From Meghimatium bilineatum (taxonomy: Eukaryota; Mollusca; Gastropoda; Stylommatophora; Philomycidae), in the NCBI GenBank assembly GCA_034231615.1, contig CM067316.1:28606214-28670213 (forward strand): DNA of 64,000 bases, written 5' to 3'. The notes under the pieces were generated by a model. The model had not been told where the DNA came from and did no database searches. It worked only from the letters and a program-made list of their open reading frames with translations. Positions 1 through 11,095 of the stretch are shown here, piece after piece. A program made the position numbers and the translations under genes. The stretch's first letter is position 1; every line of letters begins with the position of its first letter.

Positions 1-720
1 TTATCAAATGACTCAGAAATAACACCATAACTGACCTTGTCTGCAGATGCATCGCAATCTTGAACACTTCTCATCAACAAACACAAGATATGATCAACAA
101 TCTATGCGTGCTCGCTGACCAGGTTAGCCTCTATGTTAACACATCTAAATAAAAAATTATGGAACTTACCAGCTAAACAAACAACCAAATATTATAAAAA
201 GTCTCCATTTTAAATTATCTTGACAGCAGAATGTTCGCTGACAGAGACTAACAAAATAATAAATACAAACATAACAGTAGCAGTGAGTACTTTCACAACA
301 TTAACAAAACATCTGGATATCCAAAGATCTAGGAAGAGACACAAAATTAAGACTTCAACTCATGTATTGTTCTAGTCTTGACCTATGAATGTGAAAGTTG
401 GAAAGTGACCCAAGCAATAGATAAAAAAATTAAATAGCTTCAAAGACAAATGTCTCAAAAAATTGTTGAACATGAAATTGAGTGACTTTGTATCAAATAG
501 TAAGAGATAAAAACACACCAAGAGTACATATCAAATATCATAAGAAAATGTAGATGTACCTACCTGGAACACATCACAGATGAAAATATGACTGAACTAA
601 TAATCGTTCATTTGGATACTGGGTGGGAAAAGAAAATGAGAAAGATCTAAAACTACTCAAAAAACCATACTCAAATTAGGGGAAAAATGGGCAGCATGCA
701 AGTCAATACAAAAACTAAAA
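1..720 (+). pseudogene. Decayed C-terminal part of a non-LTR reverse transcriptase
   Basis: Scattered frames on the + strand resemble the region after the YADD box of L2/CR1-like endonuclease/RT proteins. Around 70-150 a stretch reads like a 'MINNLCVLADQVSLYVNTSK' block. Around 400-720 the usual C-terminal 'tyGCESW' and 'GK...RGRP.KTWRR' region can be followed through stops and frameshifts. No open frame longer than about 50 codons survives. The element continues beyond the left edge of the window. It is an old, inactive copy; the family is inferred only from motif order. Confidence 0.5.
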
Positions 721-734
721 TTGCAGGTGTAGTT

Positions 735-1588
735 TTATTTATTGTCCATGTTTTACAGCCATAGGTCGCCACTATAAACAAACATGTATGTAACTAACAT
801 ACTTTCGTTCCCTTGTTTGCGCAGTGCCAAAGTTTTTTTCAGTTGTTTTAATTTGGACATCGCTATTGCTGTTCTCTTCCTGGTCTCGACTGTACATACT
901 CCAGAACTGTTTATGTTAGCTCCTAGATATTGATATTTGAAATTTGTCACTTCGTCTAAAACATTGTTCTCAATATTAATTCTAGATATTGTTTTTGTCT
1001 TTTTTATTTTTAGAGGCAGGTTTTGTTGTTCGCTAAAGCTTTGTGTTGTTCTTATTATGTTCATTAAGTCTTTCTCATTTGATGTTAATAACACTGTGTC
1101 GCATGTATATCTAATTTCTGGAATCTGTAGACCTCTGATGTTAATGGGGCTAAATTCTAGATGCATTGTTTCATGTTTCACATTTCTCATTATGTTCTCT
1201 GCATATATGTTAATCAGGTATGGCGACAATGTACACCTCTGTCACACAAGATTAAACCTTTCAATACATTTTGTACTTTAAACCACTCTGATGTTAACCC
1301 TTTCACTTTTACGGCAGATTCTTGATTTTTGTACAGCTCTGCAATTAGACGTACAATGTGATCTGAGAAATCCATGTTGTTCATTATTCCCCATAATTGG
1401 TGATGGTTCACACAGTCAAAAGCTTTAGGGTAATCTATAAATCATGCATGCAGGTCGATATTAATTCTCTGCATTTTTCTATGATCATCCTCATATTAAA
1501 TATGTGATACCTAGTGCCTCTACCGACCCTAAACCCTGCTGTGAATCTCTTCTTCCATTTTGTGTCCTATTTCTTCCTTATAATGTGT
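735..1588 (-). pseudogene. RT fragment of an L2/CR1-like element, reverse strand
   Basis: Read on the minus strand from about 1588 down to 735, the order is an RT block with 'GFRVGRGTRYHIFNMR', then 'YPKAFDCVNHHQLWGIMNNM', then 'RYTCDTVLLTS' (a degraded YADD box with CD for DD), then a 'FKYQYLGANINSSG' block typical of RT-associated C-termini. Several frameshifts separate these pieces; the longest open parts are 1411-1214 and 1229-753. The upstream edge abuts the 5' end of Jockey-like copy A1. It resembles family C (19.0-20.6 kb) in motif wording. Confidence 0.7.
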
Positions 1589-3162
1589 CCCCATTGAGGC
1601 CAGCACCGTGACGTGGTGATGGGGCTTAGTTCAGCAATCAGGGGCTGGAAACTAAGACTGGTCGGGCAGTCCCACAGTCTTACCCAAGTAAGCAATGTGC
1701 TAAAGATGGAGGCAACCAGCCAAAAGGCTCACAATTAATCAGGATACCATTCATAAAACACAATGGCAAAATGTTTATATCTATTAATAGTCATGGTGCC
1801 TGCCCTGTGGCGGACGTTCAGGCAGGGGCGGTGCCGGGCCCTATACCTCGAAAAGGCCTTACCCCAATTACTGGAAGTCCTTCTCAATTGCCTGGCTAGG
1901 AGACTAGGGAATAGAGCTACTGGACAAACAAATCAACGACCAATAAAAATAATACACTGGAATGCTGAGGTTGTCAACGGTAAAAGAGATTGATACAGCA
2001 AAAAATTGGAACTTGAAAATGTCCTAAGTGAAGAACAAGTTAATATATGCTGTATCCAAGAAACACACCTCAGCAGCGACATAGCCTTCAAAATCAGAGG
2101 CTACCAGTGCTACAGGTCTGACCGAAAGGACAGGCGAAAGGGTGGAATTCTGACACTTGTTAAAAACAATATCACTGCATGTCAGCTGGAAGTGAATATG
2201 GATGGAGCAGAATACCAGATGCTCTACCTTCTTCAGAGTTCATTCTCAAATTCCCGCTGCATTTAGCAGGATCATGGTCCTATGAGATTTCCAGCAGGAT
2301 GTAGTCCAGAGAATTGAAATGCATTGTGTCGCCGTTTTATTTGCGCCAATGGCCCGACACATCCGTCTTCGGCGGAAGATGCTCCAGCCAAAGATAGACT
2401 GTACAGAATACCATCTCCTGAACTACTACTGCTCAAGTGATAGACCATTGGCACTAGACATAATTCCAGATAAAGAGAGACTTATGGTGTGTGGTGACTT
2501 CAACGGCCACTCTCAGAGCTGGGGCTATGATCACATGGACAAGAGAGGTGAGGAACTTGAAAGCTGGCAAGATAAAATAATCTCATACTTATTAACCAGC
2601 CAGCTGACTCACCAACCTTCTGCTCGAGAGCATAGCACATCGCCTCTACACCAGACCTGGCATTCCATTCACCAGGCTTTGAATGAAACATCACACGTGT
2701 CGTTGGAAAGCAGCTTGGAGGTAGTGACCACAGACCAGTATTTTTGGAAATCCATAATGAATTTGTCATGGACAGCAGCACACTCACAAAGTGGAACTAT
2801 AATAGGGCAGACTGGAAAATGTACCAGCATTTAACCAGTGTTCCAGCTAAGGACATGGACATGGACGAAGACATCAATAAAGCAGTGAGTGAATTTAATA
2901 GATGCATACTATATGCTGCTAGTAAAACCAGACCCAGGGGGGCACGCAAGAACTACAAACCCTACTGGAATGGTGAACTGGAGAAGCTGCAAAATGAGAT
3001 GGAAACATCTAGACAGCAGGTAGAGAACAGACCTAGCCAAGAACACCACAACAAATATTAGGAAACAAAGGTTAAATTTCAAAGAGCCAAGTTACAAGCC
3101 AGATGGAGCAGCTGGAAAGAAAAAAACAGTCTCTGAACCTTGAAAGAGACTCTAGGAAATTA

Positions 3163-3594
3163 TCATCATCATCTCATGCGGCGTGCCGGCTGGCGTATGC
3201 GGTCATGGCTCTCCACAGCTCTCTGTCCACATTATTATGTATCAAGATCGTTGTTGTTTCCTTGCCGTGGCAGATTGTCTAACATTTTCTCACGTTGTCG
3301 CCCTCTGTCTCTGTTGCCTTCAAATTTGCTTGTTGTCACTATTTTCTTCAAACCTGCCTGTCTTATGAAGTGGTCAAAAAAATAAGATTGCCTTTTTTAA
3401 AAATTATATTGTTGATCAAGGTCCGTTTCGCATTTGACTCTTTCAACACCTCTACATTAGTTTTTCTGGCAGTCCATGATATTCTCAGCTTTTTTCTGTA
3501 GAATCACATTTCTGTTGCCTCTAATTTCCCACTTTTTGTTTATTGTCCAAGACCTGCACCCATATGTTAGTATAGGGGTTATATAGCACTGCAG
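3163..3594 (-). mobile_element. 5'-truncated L2/CR1-like element B1 inserted in A1
   Basis: This is a reverse-strand fragment with a CATCATCATC tail on the + strand (GAT repeats on its own sense strand). It encodes the RT C-terminus: 'ILTYGCRSWTINKK', 'DCQKN', 'FIRQAGLKKIVTTSKF', then a 'RAVESHDRIRQPARRMR' end. The same end is seen in B2 and B3. It is flanked by ATTAT at 3158-3162 and 3595-3599. Removing it and one ATTAT joins GGAAATTAT to GGAAACTGG as in uninterrupted copy A2 (about 53970). Confidence 0.85.
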
Positions 3595-5155
3595 ATTATG
3601 GAAACTGGTAAAACAACTAAATGGTGAAGATACAGGGAGAAATATGAGGATCACACTTTGCAAAGATAGAAAAATTTTAACAGGTAAACATGCAGCTGAT
3701 TACTTTGCAGAAGACAATAACGTCAAAGTTAGCCCTACAAACGACAGGAGGTTCAAGAGAACCAGTAGAACATTGGACAAGGCGAACCTATACCGGAAGT
3801 CATGGGGGCACCAATCACAATGAAAGAACTGGAGCATGCAATGTCCAAATTAAAAATAAAAAAGTCCCCAGGAGCTTATGGAGTGTCCAATGAAATGATT
3901 AAAAACCTGGGAACGGCAGCAAGAGCAAAACTACTGCAGATCTTCAATACAAGCTGGACCACAGGTAATGTTCCACAGGCATGGAGGGAAGCAATAATGA
4001 TACCACTCCTCAAATCAGGAAAAAATGGCAGCATTGTCTCCAACTACAGGTCCATCAGTCTCACAAACTGTTTATGCAAAACAATGATACGCATTATCAA
4101 TCTTAGGAGGCAGTGGTAGCTTGAAATGGAAAATCTTCTGGTATCGCAGCAGGCAGGTTTCAGACAGTGCTACTCTACTGAAGATCAGGCAACCTACCTC
4201 TCTCAAGAGATTGAGGTCGCTTTCCAAGATAAGAAACTGGTACTATCAGCATGAATAGAACTCAGGAAAGCATTTGACAAGGTTTGGAAAGAGGAACTCT
4301 TAAAGAAATTGCGAAATTGCAGGGTTAGCTCAAGAATGTACAAATGGGTAAAAGCATATCTGCATAATAGAAGAGCCAGGGTACATTTGGATGGTCACAA
4401 GAGCAAGAAAGTCCTACTGCGTCATGGGTCTCCCAGGAAGGAGTCCTGTCACCCACACTTTTCTTGGTTTACATCAATGACCTAGTTGCCGGACTACCAC
4501 ACTGGATCAAAGTGGCAATATATGCTGACGACCTGGTGATCTGGTCACGGATCCAGTCGCCACTAAACAAATACAAAGAGCTATTGATGCCTTAATGTTA
4601 TGGGCAAATAGATGGTGCGTCAGCATTAACACAGATAAGTGCAGTACTACACTCTTTACCTCTCACCATAACAAAAAGCCGGTGTTATTAAGATAGATGG
4701 AGAGATTTTCAAAGAAATCAAACAACCAACATACCTCGTAGTTACTTTTGATGATAATCTGACATGGAAGCAGCACATAAACAAAGCAAAAACAAAATCC
4801 AGGAGGTAATTAGCGATCCTGAGAAAACTAAGTGGGTGGAACCACATGAGGAGTCAGTGGGAATATACTCAGTAAAGTGTACCAGCAAGACATAAGTCCA
4901 CACCTGGAATATGGTTCAACTACGTGGTGTCCTGCATCAAACACCACATTACAAGAACTAGATAAAGTACAAAACCAGGCGTTCAGGTTAATGCTGGGAG
5001 TAATGAAATCAACACCCATAGTACAGATGCAGAAAATTGGAAGAATGCAAACTCTTGGCGAACGCAGAAACACAAAGGTGCTAATACGAGCAGAAACGTT
5101 TAAGTGCATGCCAAGTCATCCAATGAAGGAAAGATTCCAAAATCTAGCAATGGGG

Positions 5156-5749
5156 TACGCATGTGGTTGCATCTGTGGGTCTCACCAATGGCCCACTAGA
5201 CAAACCACCCATGCAACAGAAAACCTTAGCGGATGACATGCCGTTATATTGAGGTTTTTTTCTTAAAGAAGCACGTCATCTATACAATTGTGCTTTTATT
5301 TTGTTGTTGAAATGTGTTTCATGTTTACCTGAATATATATGTGGTTGGGAGGGAGCCAGAGATGTACTGTGCAACACTAGGGAGGAGGAAACTGACATCA
5401 CTGTTTTTTTTCTATGGCTTAGATCCATCATAGAGGCACTGTGACTCAGGACGTGACAATCCTTTTTTACTTGAACATTTGGCTGCATGCCTAGAGCAAT
5501 AGAGAAGCTCAGCATAACCAGTAGTCAATTGGTGGCGGGGAATAAGCACAGTGAACCCTATCTTGGCTACAGTGGCTAGGAGCAGTGCATAGGTTGAAAC
5601 CTACCTTCCTGGAGGTGTGATAGTTATTCTCTGGCTCTGTCCCGGGGTGGGCAGAAAATCCAGAGACTTCCCAGCAATATAATGCCATTTAATGGCATTA
5701 GGTCAAAGGACATGAGTCCATGGACCGCTGGATCAGCAACCAACCAACC
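5156..5749 (+). mobile_element. SINE-like repeat F1 with a LINE-type 3' tail
   Basis: F1 is a 594-bp non-coding insertion in A1 flanked by AGCAATGGGG at 5146-5155 and 5750-5759. It begins TACGCATGTGGTTGCATCTG and ends in CAACCAACCAACC. Other copies or pieces of F lie at 10990-11095, 39748-40202 (reverse), 43982-44443 and 63106-63440 (reverse). The last 58 bases (from 5691) are about 90% identical to the 3' end of Jockey-like element E (58115-58175, reverse). I see no ORF. A pol III promoter is not convincing by eye, so 'SINE' is an inference from size, duplication and tail sharing. Confidence 0.75.
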
Positions 5750-6796
5750 AGCAATGGGGCGACTGAAAATAAGCAGCTTTATCCACCAAGCTAAACGACT
5801 CCATAGACAACTTACAGAACTGCCTGAAGTTCACAGTCCCTTAAGGTCTGTACCAGAACAATACAAACCCCTTGGAGTGAAAGGCATGGAATGCCAATAT
5901 ATATTCAGACCCATGCGAAAGGAATACTAAGCTAGGACGAACAGAACAGTATGCAGCGAAGGACAGTCACCCTCTTGGATGAGGAATATCCACAAGACCT
6001 ATGTGTCAGAGTATACACAGATGGGTCAGCACAGAATGCAGTGAGGAATGGAGGTGCAGATGTTATATAGAATATCCACATAAGTCTAGAGGCAAGATCA
6101 GAACATCAACAGGGAAATTATGCAATAATTATGATGCAGAAATTCAAGTAATTAGGGTAGCAACTGAAAAACTGCTGGACTCCAATCCTGGCCAACAGCC
6201 CGTGGTATTCCTGTCAGATGCTAGGTCAGTGCTTCAAGCTCTCCAGTCTGGAAAACTAACAGACATGCAAAAACTGAAAAAAATCAACTGTCTTACCAGA
6301 ATAGGGTAACCATGCAGTGGATACCCTCTCACTGTGGAATACCAGGAAATGAAAAAGCAGACCAACTGGCTAAGGAAGGTGCTGCCGAAGACCAACCAGA
6401 TCTACTAATCCCCTATCATCAGAAAAGAACAGATGATCAAGTCAGTAAAAAAGTCACAAACACCAAAACAAGATGACTATTACATTATGAAAAGATCAGA
6501 ACAAGTTATAATTCTACGCCTCAGAACAGGACACAACTGACTCTCCAGTCACATGTACTAAAGTTCAAGATTGGTAACACTGCCATGTGTACATTTGGGC
6601 AGGCAGCACAGAGTACCAAGCATATACTTCAAGATTGTTATGAGTATGAAATGCTGTGGCAGATATATTGGCCAGAGGAAACAACACTGGAATCAAAGTT
6701 CTATGGGCGACTGTATGAACTACAAAACACAGTGAGTTTTATTAAGGAGATAGAATTACAGATATAGACATGTTTCAAGTGAACGAAAGAAGAAGA

Positions 6797-7155
6797 TATT
6801 AATTTGTAGTAATATGTTGCTGCTTGACTTATTTGTATGATTGTTGTAGTTGGAGCATAATTGCAGATATCAGCTTTTTGGTATAGGTATATATATGGAT
6901 CTTTTCCAATCACTTGGCCAGGTTTCTGTTTTCGAGTTCGTGATGCATAACTTATAATAGATGTGTTCTCCTCGCCTCCTGCTTGAATCATTTCAACTAT
7001 TTTGTTGCGCCCTGCAGTTTTTAATGAAACCGTAGCGTGTGTTATTGTTCTTTAGCACAAATTATACTAGACATTGCCATGGTTATACAAGAGCATTCAC
7101 AAATATAAACGAATTATTTTAAAGCATTCAGTGCTTTAAATGAGAACAGAAAAAA
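6797..7155. other. Unassigned interval after A1
   Basis: No gene can be supported here. A 96-codon minus-strand frame (6991-6701) runs mostly through non-coding DNA and its 3' part overlaps the A1 end. I do not recognise its product and treat it as chance. Confidence 0.4.
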
Positions 7156-7680
7156 GAAGAAGATTCATTGCTGGAGTGAAAAGACGCCTGAATATGACTA
7201 ACAACTAAACATCGCCTTCATCAACATAGGAAAGACATTCACAGAGTTGACACAAAAAAATTGTGATTAATATTGACAGACTATAGAATATATGGACAAT
7301 TATTAGACAATATAAGAGGTCACAACAGTTACTTGAACGTGAAATGCGCAGAGCTTTATACAGAAATTGCCAAAGTATAATCAGGACTACTGTGGGCACA
7401 AATGATCCATTTGATTTAAAAAACAGACATCAGACAAGGCTGTGTACTATCACCTCTTCTGTGCATAACATACATAGATATGTGCATAACTAAAGAAGCA
7501 GATCCTAGAAACGAATCCACCACAGCAGAGAAACCAAATAAAGAACACAGTTCACTAAATGAACGTTCACTAAATGAACTGCTATTTGCAGATGATCAAA
7601 GTTTAATATATGAATCTGAAGATGAATTACAGTGGCACAATTTCAACTTCACGCCATGATGATTAAAGGAACAAATGGAA
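7156..7680 (+). pseudogene. RT fragment, family D-like
   Basis: Broken frames give 'FINIGKTF', then 'IRQGCVLSPLLCITYIDMCI' near 7430-7480, then 'NELLFADDQSLIYESEDELQ' near 7575-7630. This is RT motif order through the catalytic ADD box. The wording matches the D copies at 38.0-38.2 kb ('ELLFADDQSIIANEE') and 46.2-46.4 kb reverse ('ELLLADDQNLIYND'). A short AAATGAACGTTCACT duplication precedes the ADD box. Confidence 0.65.
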
Positions 7681-7953
7681 ATGACAATGTATAGATCAAT
7701 TGTTGGATTATTTGTTCAGGATAGGGGTTGACATAATAGAATCTTTTAAAGATTGCCTTTTTTAAATTGATGTGTCATAGTGACAAGAATGTGAAATTGG
7801 ACGAATTGAGCATGAACCTGAAGGACAGACTGAGAAATATTGATAACTAGTATCTTTAAAAAGTGTTTGGACGGATTTGTGTGCTGTTGTCTCCAATGTG
7901 GTACACATGTGACCCTGACATATTATGGGTCTTAGGCCTATTATTATTATTAT

Positions 7954-8025
7954 TACAGTGGAATCCCTATATAACAAATTGGTCCGACCAATGAAAAATG
8001 TATAATATAGGCCTAAGACCTAACC
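7954..8025 (+). repeat. pogo/Tigger-like terminal sequence
   Basis: TA followed by CAGTGGAATCCCTATATAAC at 7956 resembles the ends of pogo/Tigger-type elements, which insert at TA and begin CAGT followed by a 'tataAC' motif. I could not find a matching right end nearby, so only one terminus, possibly a truncated MITE, is supported. A comparable inverted terminus ends at about 52437. The surrounding 7680-8280 otherwise shows no gene. Confidence 0.4.
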
Positions 8026-8282
8026 AAAACATGTATAGGCCCTATACAATTACATACAATAAAGAATAAACTGATTGGAGATTCTGAAAAGTGTCAAATA
8101 TAAAATTCTGTTTTTAAATTAAGTATTATTGTTGTTATAGTTATAACCAGGAAGATACAAGAGAATATACCACCATTGTGTTCCAAGTGAACTTCCATGA
8201 AAATGTTCTTTTGGAATTATTTCACTAAAGACTTGAATGTCAGACATGTTCATGTAGTACTGCATTTGTTGTTTCTAATAAG

Positions 8283-8420
8283 GGTAAAGGTTATCCTGAC
8301 AATGGAACCAGACTTCTCTTGAAACAACTGTGGTCCACTTATCAACTGCCCATATTTGTACTTGTGGATGCAGACCCTCATGGCATTGAAATCATGATTA
8401 TCTATAAATATGGATCTAAG
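8283..8420 (+). CDS. SPO11: SPO11 exon with Toprim DADPHG motif
   Basis: This 138-nt exon (46 codons, phase 0 at both ends) follows TTGTTGTTTCTAATAAG and is followed by GTAGTG. It encodes 'GKGYPDNGTRLLLKQLW', then 'YQLPIFVLVDADPHGIEI', ending 'YKYGSK'. Known SPO11/TopoVIA proteins carry a DxD metal-binding pair in the Toprim domain; here it is the DAD of VDADPHG (codons 29-31). The segment corresponds to the human region that starts GKGVPD and ends at KYGS. The donor GTAGTG is a weak match to GTRAGT but leaves the protein collinear with the family. The next upstream exon (a 'VEKDATFQ' type sequence) was looked for in 1-8282 and not found. Confidence 0.92.
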
Positions 8421-9790
8421 GTAGTGACCACTGTATCAATTCTCAGTCATCTCACCTTCTATTATTTAGCTGGTGTCATTGAGTGTTATATATAATTTTA
8501 TTTACGTATTTCCACTGAACAAACATTTAAAAGATGCTGCTAAACGGAAGTGAGAATTTATGGTTCTTTCTTAGTACGTGGGTGCCGGATCTCACACTTT
8601 TCAATATACCGACTTCGCGTTTTTAATAATTTATTCCGGTTTCTAGTTTATAACGCACCAGTTGCAACAACCTGTTGCCAACCAAAAAAACATTAGGCCT
8701 ATGTCGCAAAATTTAAACATGACCAAACTGGTTAAGTTACCTGTAGTAAAATGTAAACATTAGGCCTATCTTGCAAGTGCAACACAACATTAGTCCTATG
8801 TCGCGAGTGCGGCAAAACATTAGGACTGTAGGTAATTTGGCATTTGGGATTAGTATTGGAAAATTTTGCTTAGGCTATAAATTTATTGTGACAGGGTTTT
8901 AAATAGTGATGGCATCGTTTGTCATGTTTGAAACCAGATTTATTAAGTTCTGTAACAATTTTTCTTTTTATATAGGCCTATGTAATTTTTCAGAAAGTAA
9001 AACGATGCCCAAACCAGCAGTTAATATTTTAAAACATCAACATTATGCAAATTAGCCAAAATTTTGAATATTTATATATTCAAAATGAATATTGAATATT
9101 TTGAATAGTTGTACGTACATCTGAGAATCACAGCAATGTGATGAATAGTAGCGTTTTGTCTTTATGAATACAAAACGATATAGTTTCTGTCGTATTTTAT
9201 TATGTTTAATAGATATATAATTTATTTTCATTATAATTAGCTGCCGTTTTGAATATCAATTAGTTCTGTGTCCATCTGAAAATTCTAGAAATGTTATCAA
9301 CATAAGCGTCTTGTATTCACGAACAAAAAAATGTATAGTTTGTGTAAGCCTATTGTACGAGTATTATTGGAAATAACAAAGATAATTGAGAAATTATCAT
9401 CTTGGCTACATTTTGTGGTCACAAGTTTTATTTATATTTTCCTATATGTTTCATGTAAATTATTTTGATGTCAAATTCATTAGAAATAAATTATAATTTT
9501 TTTTCAGTATTGACATGTACAGACTTGGCTGAGGTATCATGAATTGCAATTTTCAAGGGCTATCTAACTATATTATTTGTAATTATGTAGCACTATTTTT
9601 AAAATTTTGTCAAAGTACCTAAACCAAGTGAAGTAAATTAGATTAGTTTGTGAATTTCATGTTTCGTCGCTTGATATACAGTAATACTGTGTCCTGTCAG
9701 AGTATTGGTAGCAATACTGTTATAAATAACCAAATGGTCAGAGCGTGTCCGACAAAGTGGATGGTGCCGCAGTAACCTAATGAACAAATA
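8421..9790. other. Intron 1, AT-rich, no gene seen
   Basis: Only short degenerate repeats are visible. One is a cluster of AACATTAGGCCTATGTCGC-like units at 8694-8830. Another is an imperfect duplication in which 9119-9200 resembles 9274-9355 (both start CATCTGA and share TAGCG/AAGCG and TATAGTTT). The interval 9360-9790 shows nothing recognisable. Confidence 0.5.
8694..8830 (+). repeat. Degenerate short tandem units
   Basis: Four units related to AACATTAGGCCTATGTCGC occur near 8694, 8757, 8790 and 8815. The last three are spaced about 25-33 bp apart. The core AGGCCTA also appears near 7930, 8009 and 8975, so it may be part of a wider local repeat. Confidence 0.5.
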
Positions 9791-10065
9791 GTCAAGCAAA
9801 ATGAATTAAACAGGTTACTAAAACACTTACCTTGTCTATTAATAAAAATATATTTAAAAAAGTATATATAAAAAAAACATACAATAAAACTAAACAGGAC
9901 AATTCTCCACGTATCGGCTCAAATTGAACCTTTTTCAAGAGACAAACAACAGAAAACAACAAAATAAAAAACAAAATAGATGACTAGATTTCATCAAGCC
10001 CCGTCTCCATAGCGCAGGGATGGCAACGCATCTAATTAAAGAGAAAATGCGTGCATTCATTATAA

Positions 10066-10378
10066 ACAAACCGAAAGTGGGAAATTAGAGGCACTATAGA
10101 TGTAGTTGGGATGTTTATAATGAGTGCAAGAATAAAAAGAAAAAGATAATAAAAATACCCCTTTTGTCACTTTATCAGACAGGCAGGTTTTAAGAACATA
10201 GTCACAACAGGCAAGACTGAAGGGAACAGAGACAGATGGGGACGTGAGAAAATATTCTTGTGACAACCTAGCAAGGCTTGGAAACAACGATCCTGATAAC
10301 AATACTGTGAACAGAGAACCATGGTCACCTACGCCAACCAGAATGGCATATGATAATGATAGATGAGTAATGATGAGG
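10066..10378 (+). mobile_element. L2/CR1-like fragment B4 with internal deletion
   Basis: The sequence matches B3 in order: AGTGGGAAATTAGAGGCA, then CAGACAGGCAGGTTTTAAGA, then ACGTGAGAAAAT, then the GAACAGAGAACCATGG end near a short GATGA tract. About 110 bp present in B3 (39180-39290) is missing. There is no usable reading frame. Confidence 0.65.
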
Positions 10379-10379
10379 T

Positions 10380-10988
10380 TGTGTGGTGGTGGGGTGAGTG
10401 GGTTTGGGGAAGGAAGGATACAAGAAGAATCATCATTTGAAAGCGCATGGAATGAATGTGAAACCAAATATAGACATAAACATATATATAAAACCAAACC
10501 TAAACATACATAGAAATGTATACACACACTGCTTCCTAACTCTTAATAATTTACTCGCATTCCACAGCCAGTTGTCATAATCATTGTCTACTACAACTAT
10601 TTTCCTGAAGCGTTCACCGTCTGCTATAACTAATTTCCGGCACCAGTTCTCTTCCCTTACCTTGACTTATATTGCGCTACACATTTCGTAAAAGTTCACA
10701 TAGTTTTGTTAAATTATTGGCACCTGCTTACTAGGAACGTACCGAATGGATAGAACAGTATGTCCTCCAGCTGTTATTTTCTGTCAATATTTTGGCAGCA
10801 TCGAGTAACAAAAAAAATACATGTAGCACATGTTCCTATATGCTGCTCTTTTCTAGCAACATCATATTTCACTCCCAGGTCCTGCATTCTAGCCATAGAC
10901 ATGGAAGAAGAAATACTCACCACATCATTCAACTGGTGTAACTCCTAGATTGCATTCGAAATATTAGCACCATCCATTGAACTACAAA
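10380..10988. other. Intron 1, no gene seen
   Basis: Short frames only (60 codons or fewer) without recognisable motifs. No repeats are shared with the rest of the window that I could see. Confidence 0.4.
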
Positions 10989-11095
10989 TCATGCGGTTGT
11001 ATCTGTGGGTCTCACCAATGGCACACTAGAAAAACAGCACATGCAACAGAAAACCTTAGTAGATGACATGTTGGTATAGTGAGGCTATCTTATGG
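10989..11095 (+). mobile_element. 5' fragment of SINE-like repeat F (F2)
   Basis: The sequence from CATGCGGTTGTATCTGTGGG to GACATGTTGGTATAGTGAGG matches the first about 105 bp of F1 (5158-5260). It then passes directly into G1 sequence. Truncation at this junction may be due to later G1 insertion or rearrangement. Confidence 0.65.

Larger units (their letters stand above)
1760..6770 (+). pseudogene. Endonuclease-RT-RNase H polyprotein of element A1, broken
   Basis: Domains run in order. First is an EEP endonuclease (about 1960-2800): 'CCIQETHLSSD', then 'RLMVCGDFNGHSQSWGYD'. The RT follows (about 3800-4900): 'LKIKKSPGAYGVSNEMIKNL', 'NYRSISLTNC', 'ELRKAFDKVW' and 'AIYADDLVIW' at about 4510. 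Then comes the post-RT 'HLEYGSTTWCPASN' block (4890-5145). RNase H (about 6000-6400) shows 'YTDGS', 'NNYDAEIQVI', 'FLSDARSVLQ' and 'MQWIPSHCGIPGNEKADQLA'. A Cys/His knuckle region lies at 6585-6770. Many stops and frameshifts, plus two insertions, make it non-functional. Members of this family act in cis in target-primed reverse transcription; that is family knowledge, not shown here. Confidence 0.85.
1589..6796 (+). mobile_element. Jockey-like non-LTR retrotransposon copy A1 (interrupted)
   Basis: A1 starts at CCCCATTGAGGCCAGC, the same leader that starts copy A2 at 52529, and ends near GAACGAAAGAAGAAGAT, the 3' end it shares with fragment A3 (35.37 kb). This makes it close to full length, about 4.2 kb without later insertions. 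A reverse B element sits at 3163-3594 and SINE-like F1 at 5156-5749. I could not identify a clear target-site duplication for A1 itself. Copies A1 and A2 diverge by substitutions and indels throughout, so the family is old here. Confidence 0.8.

Noticed and set aside
6701-6991. 96-codon minus-strand frame starting MIQAGGEE
   Set aside because: No motif, no splice context, and its 3' part overlaps the end of Jockey-like element A1 in the opposite sense.
8428-8436. CCACTGTA as the right end of the pogo-like terminus at 7956
   Set aside because: The neighbouring bases do not complement the left terminus and the pair would enclose the SPO11 exon and its donor site.
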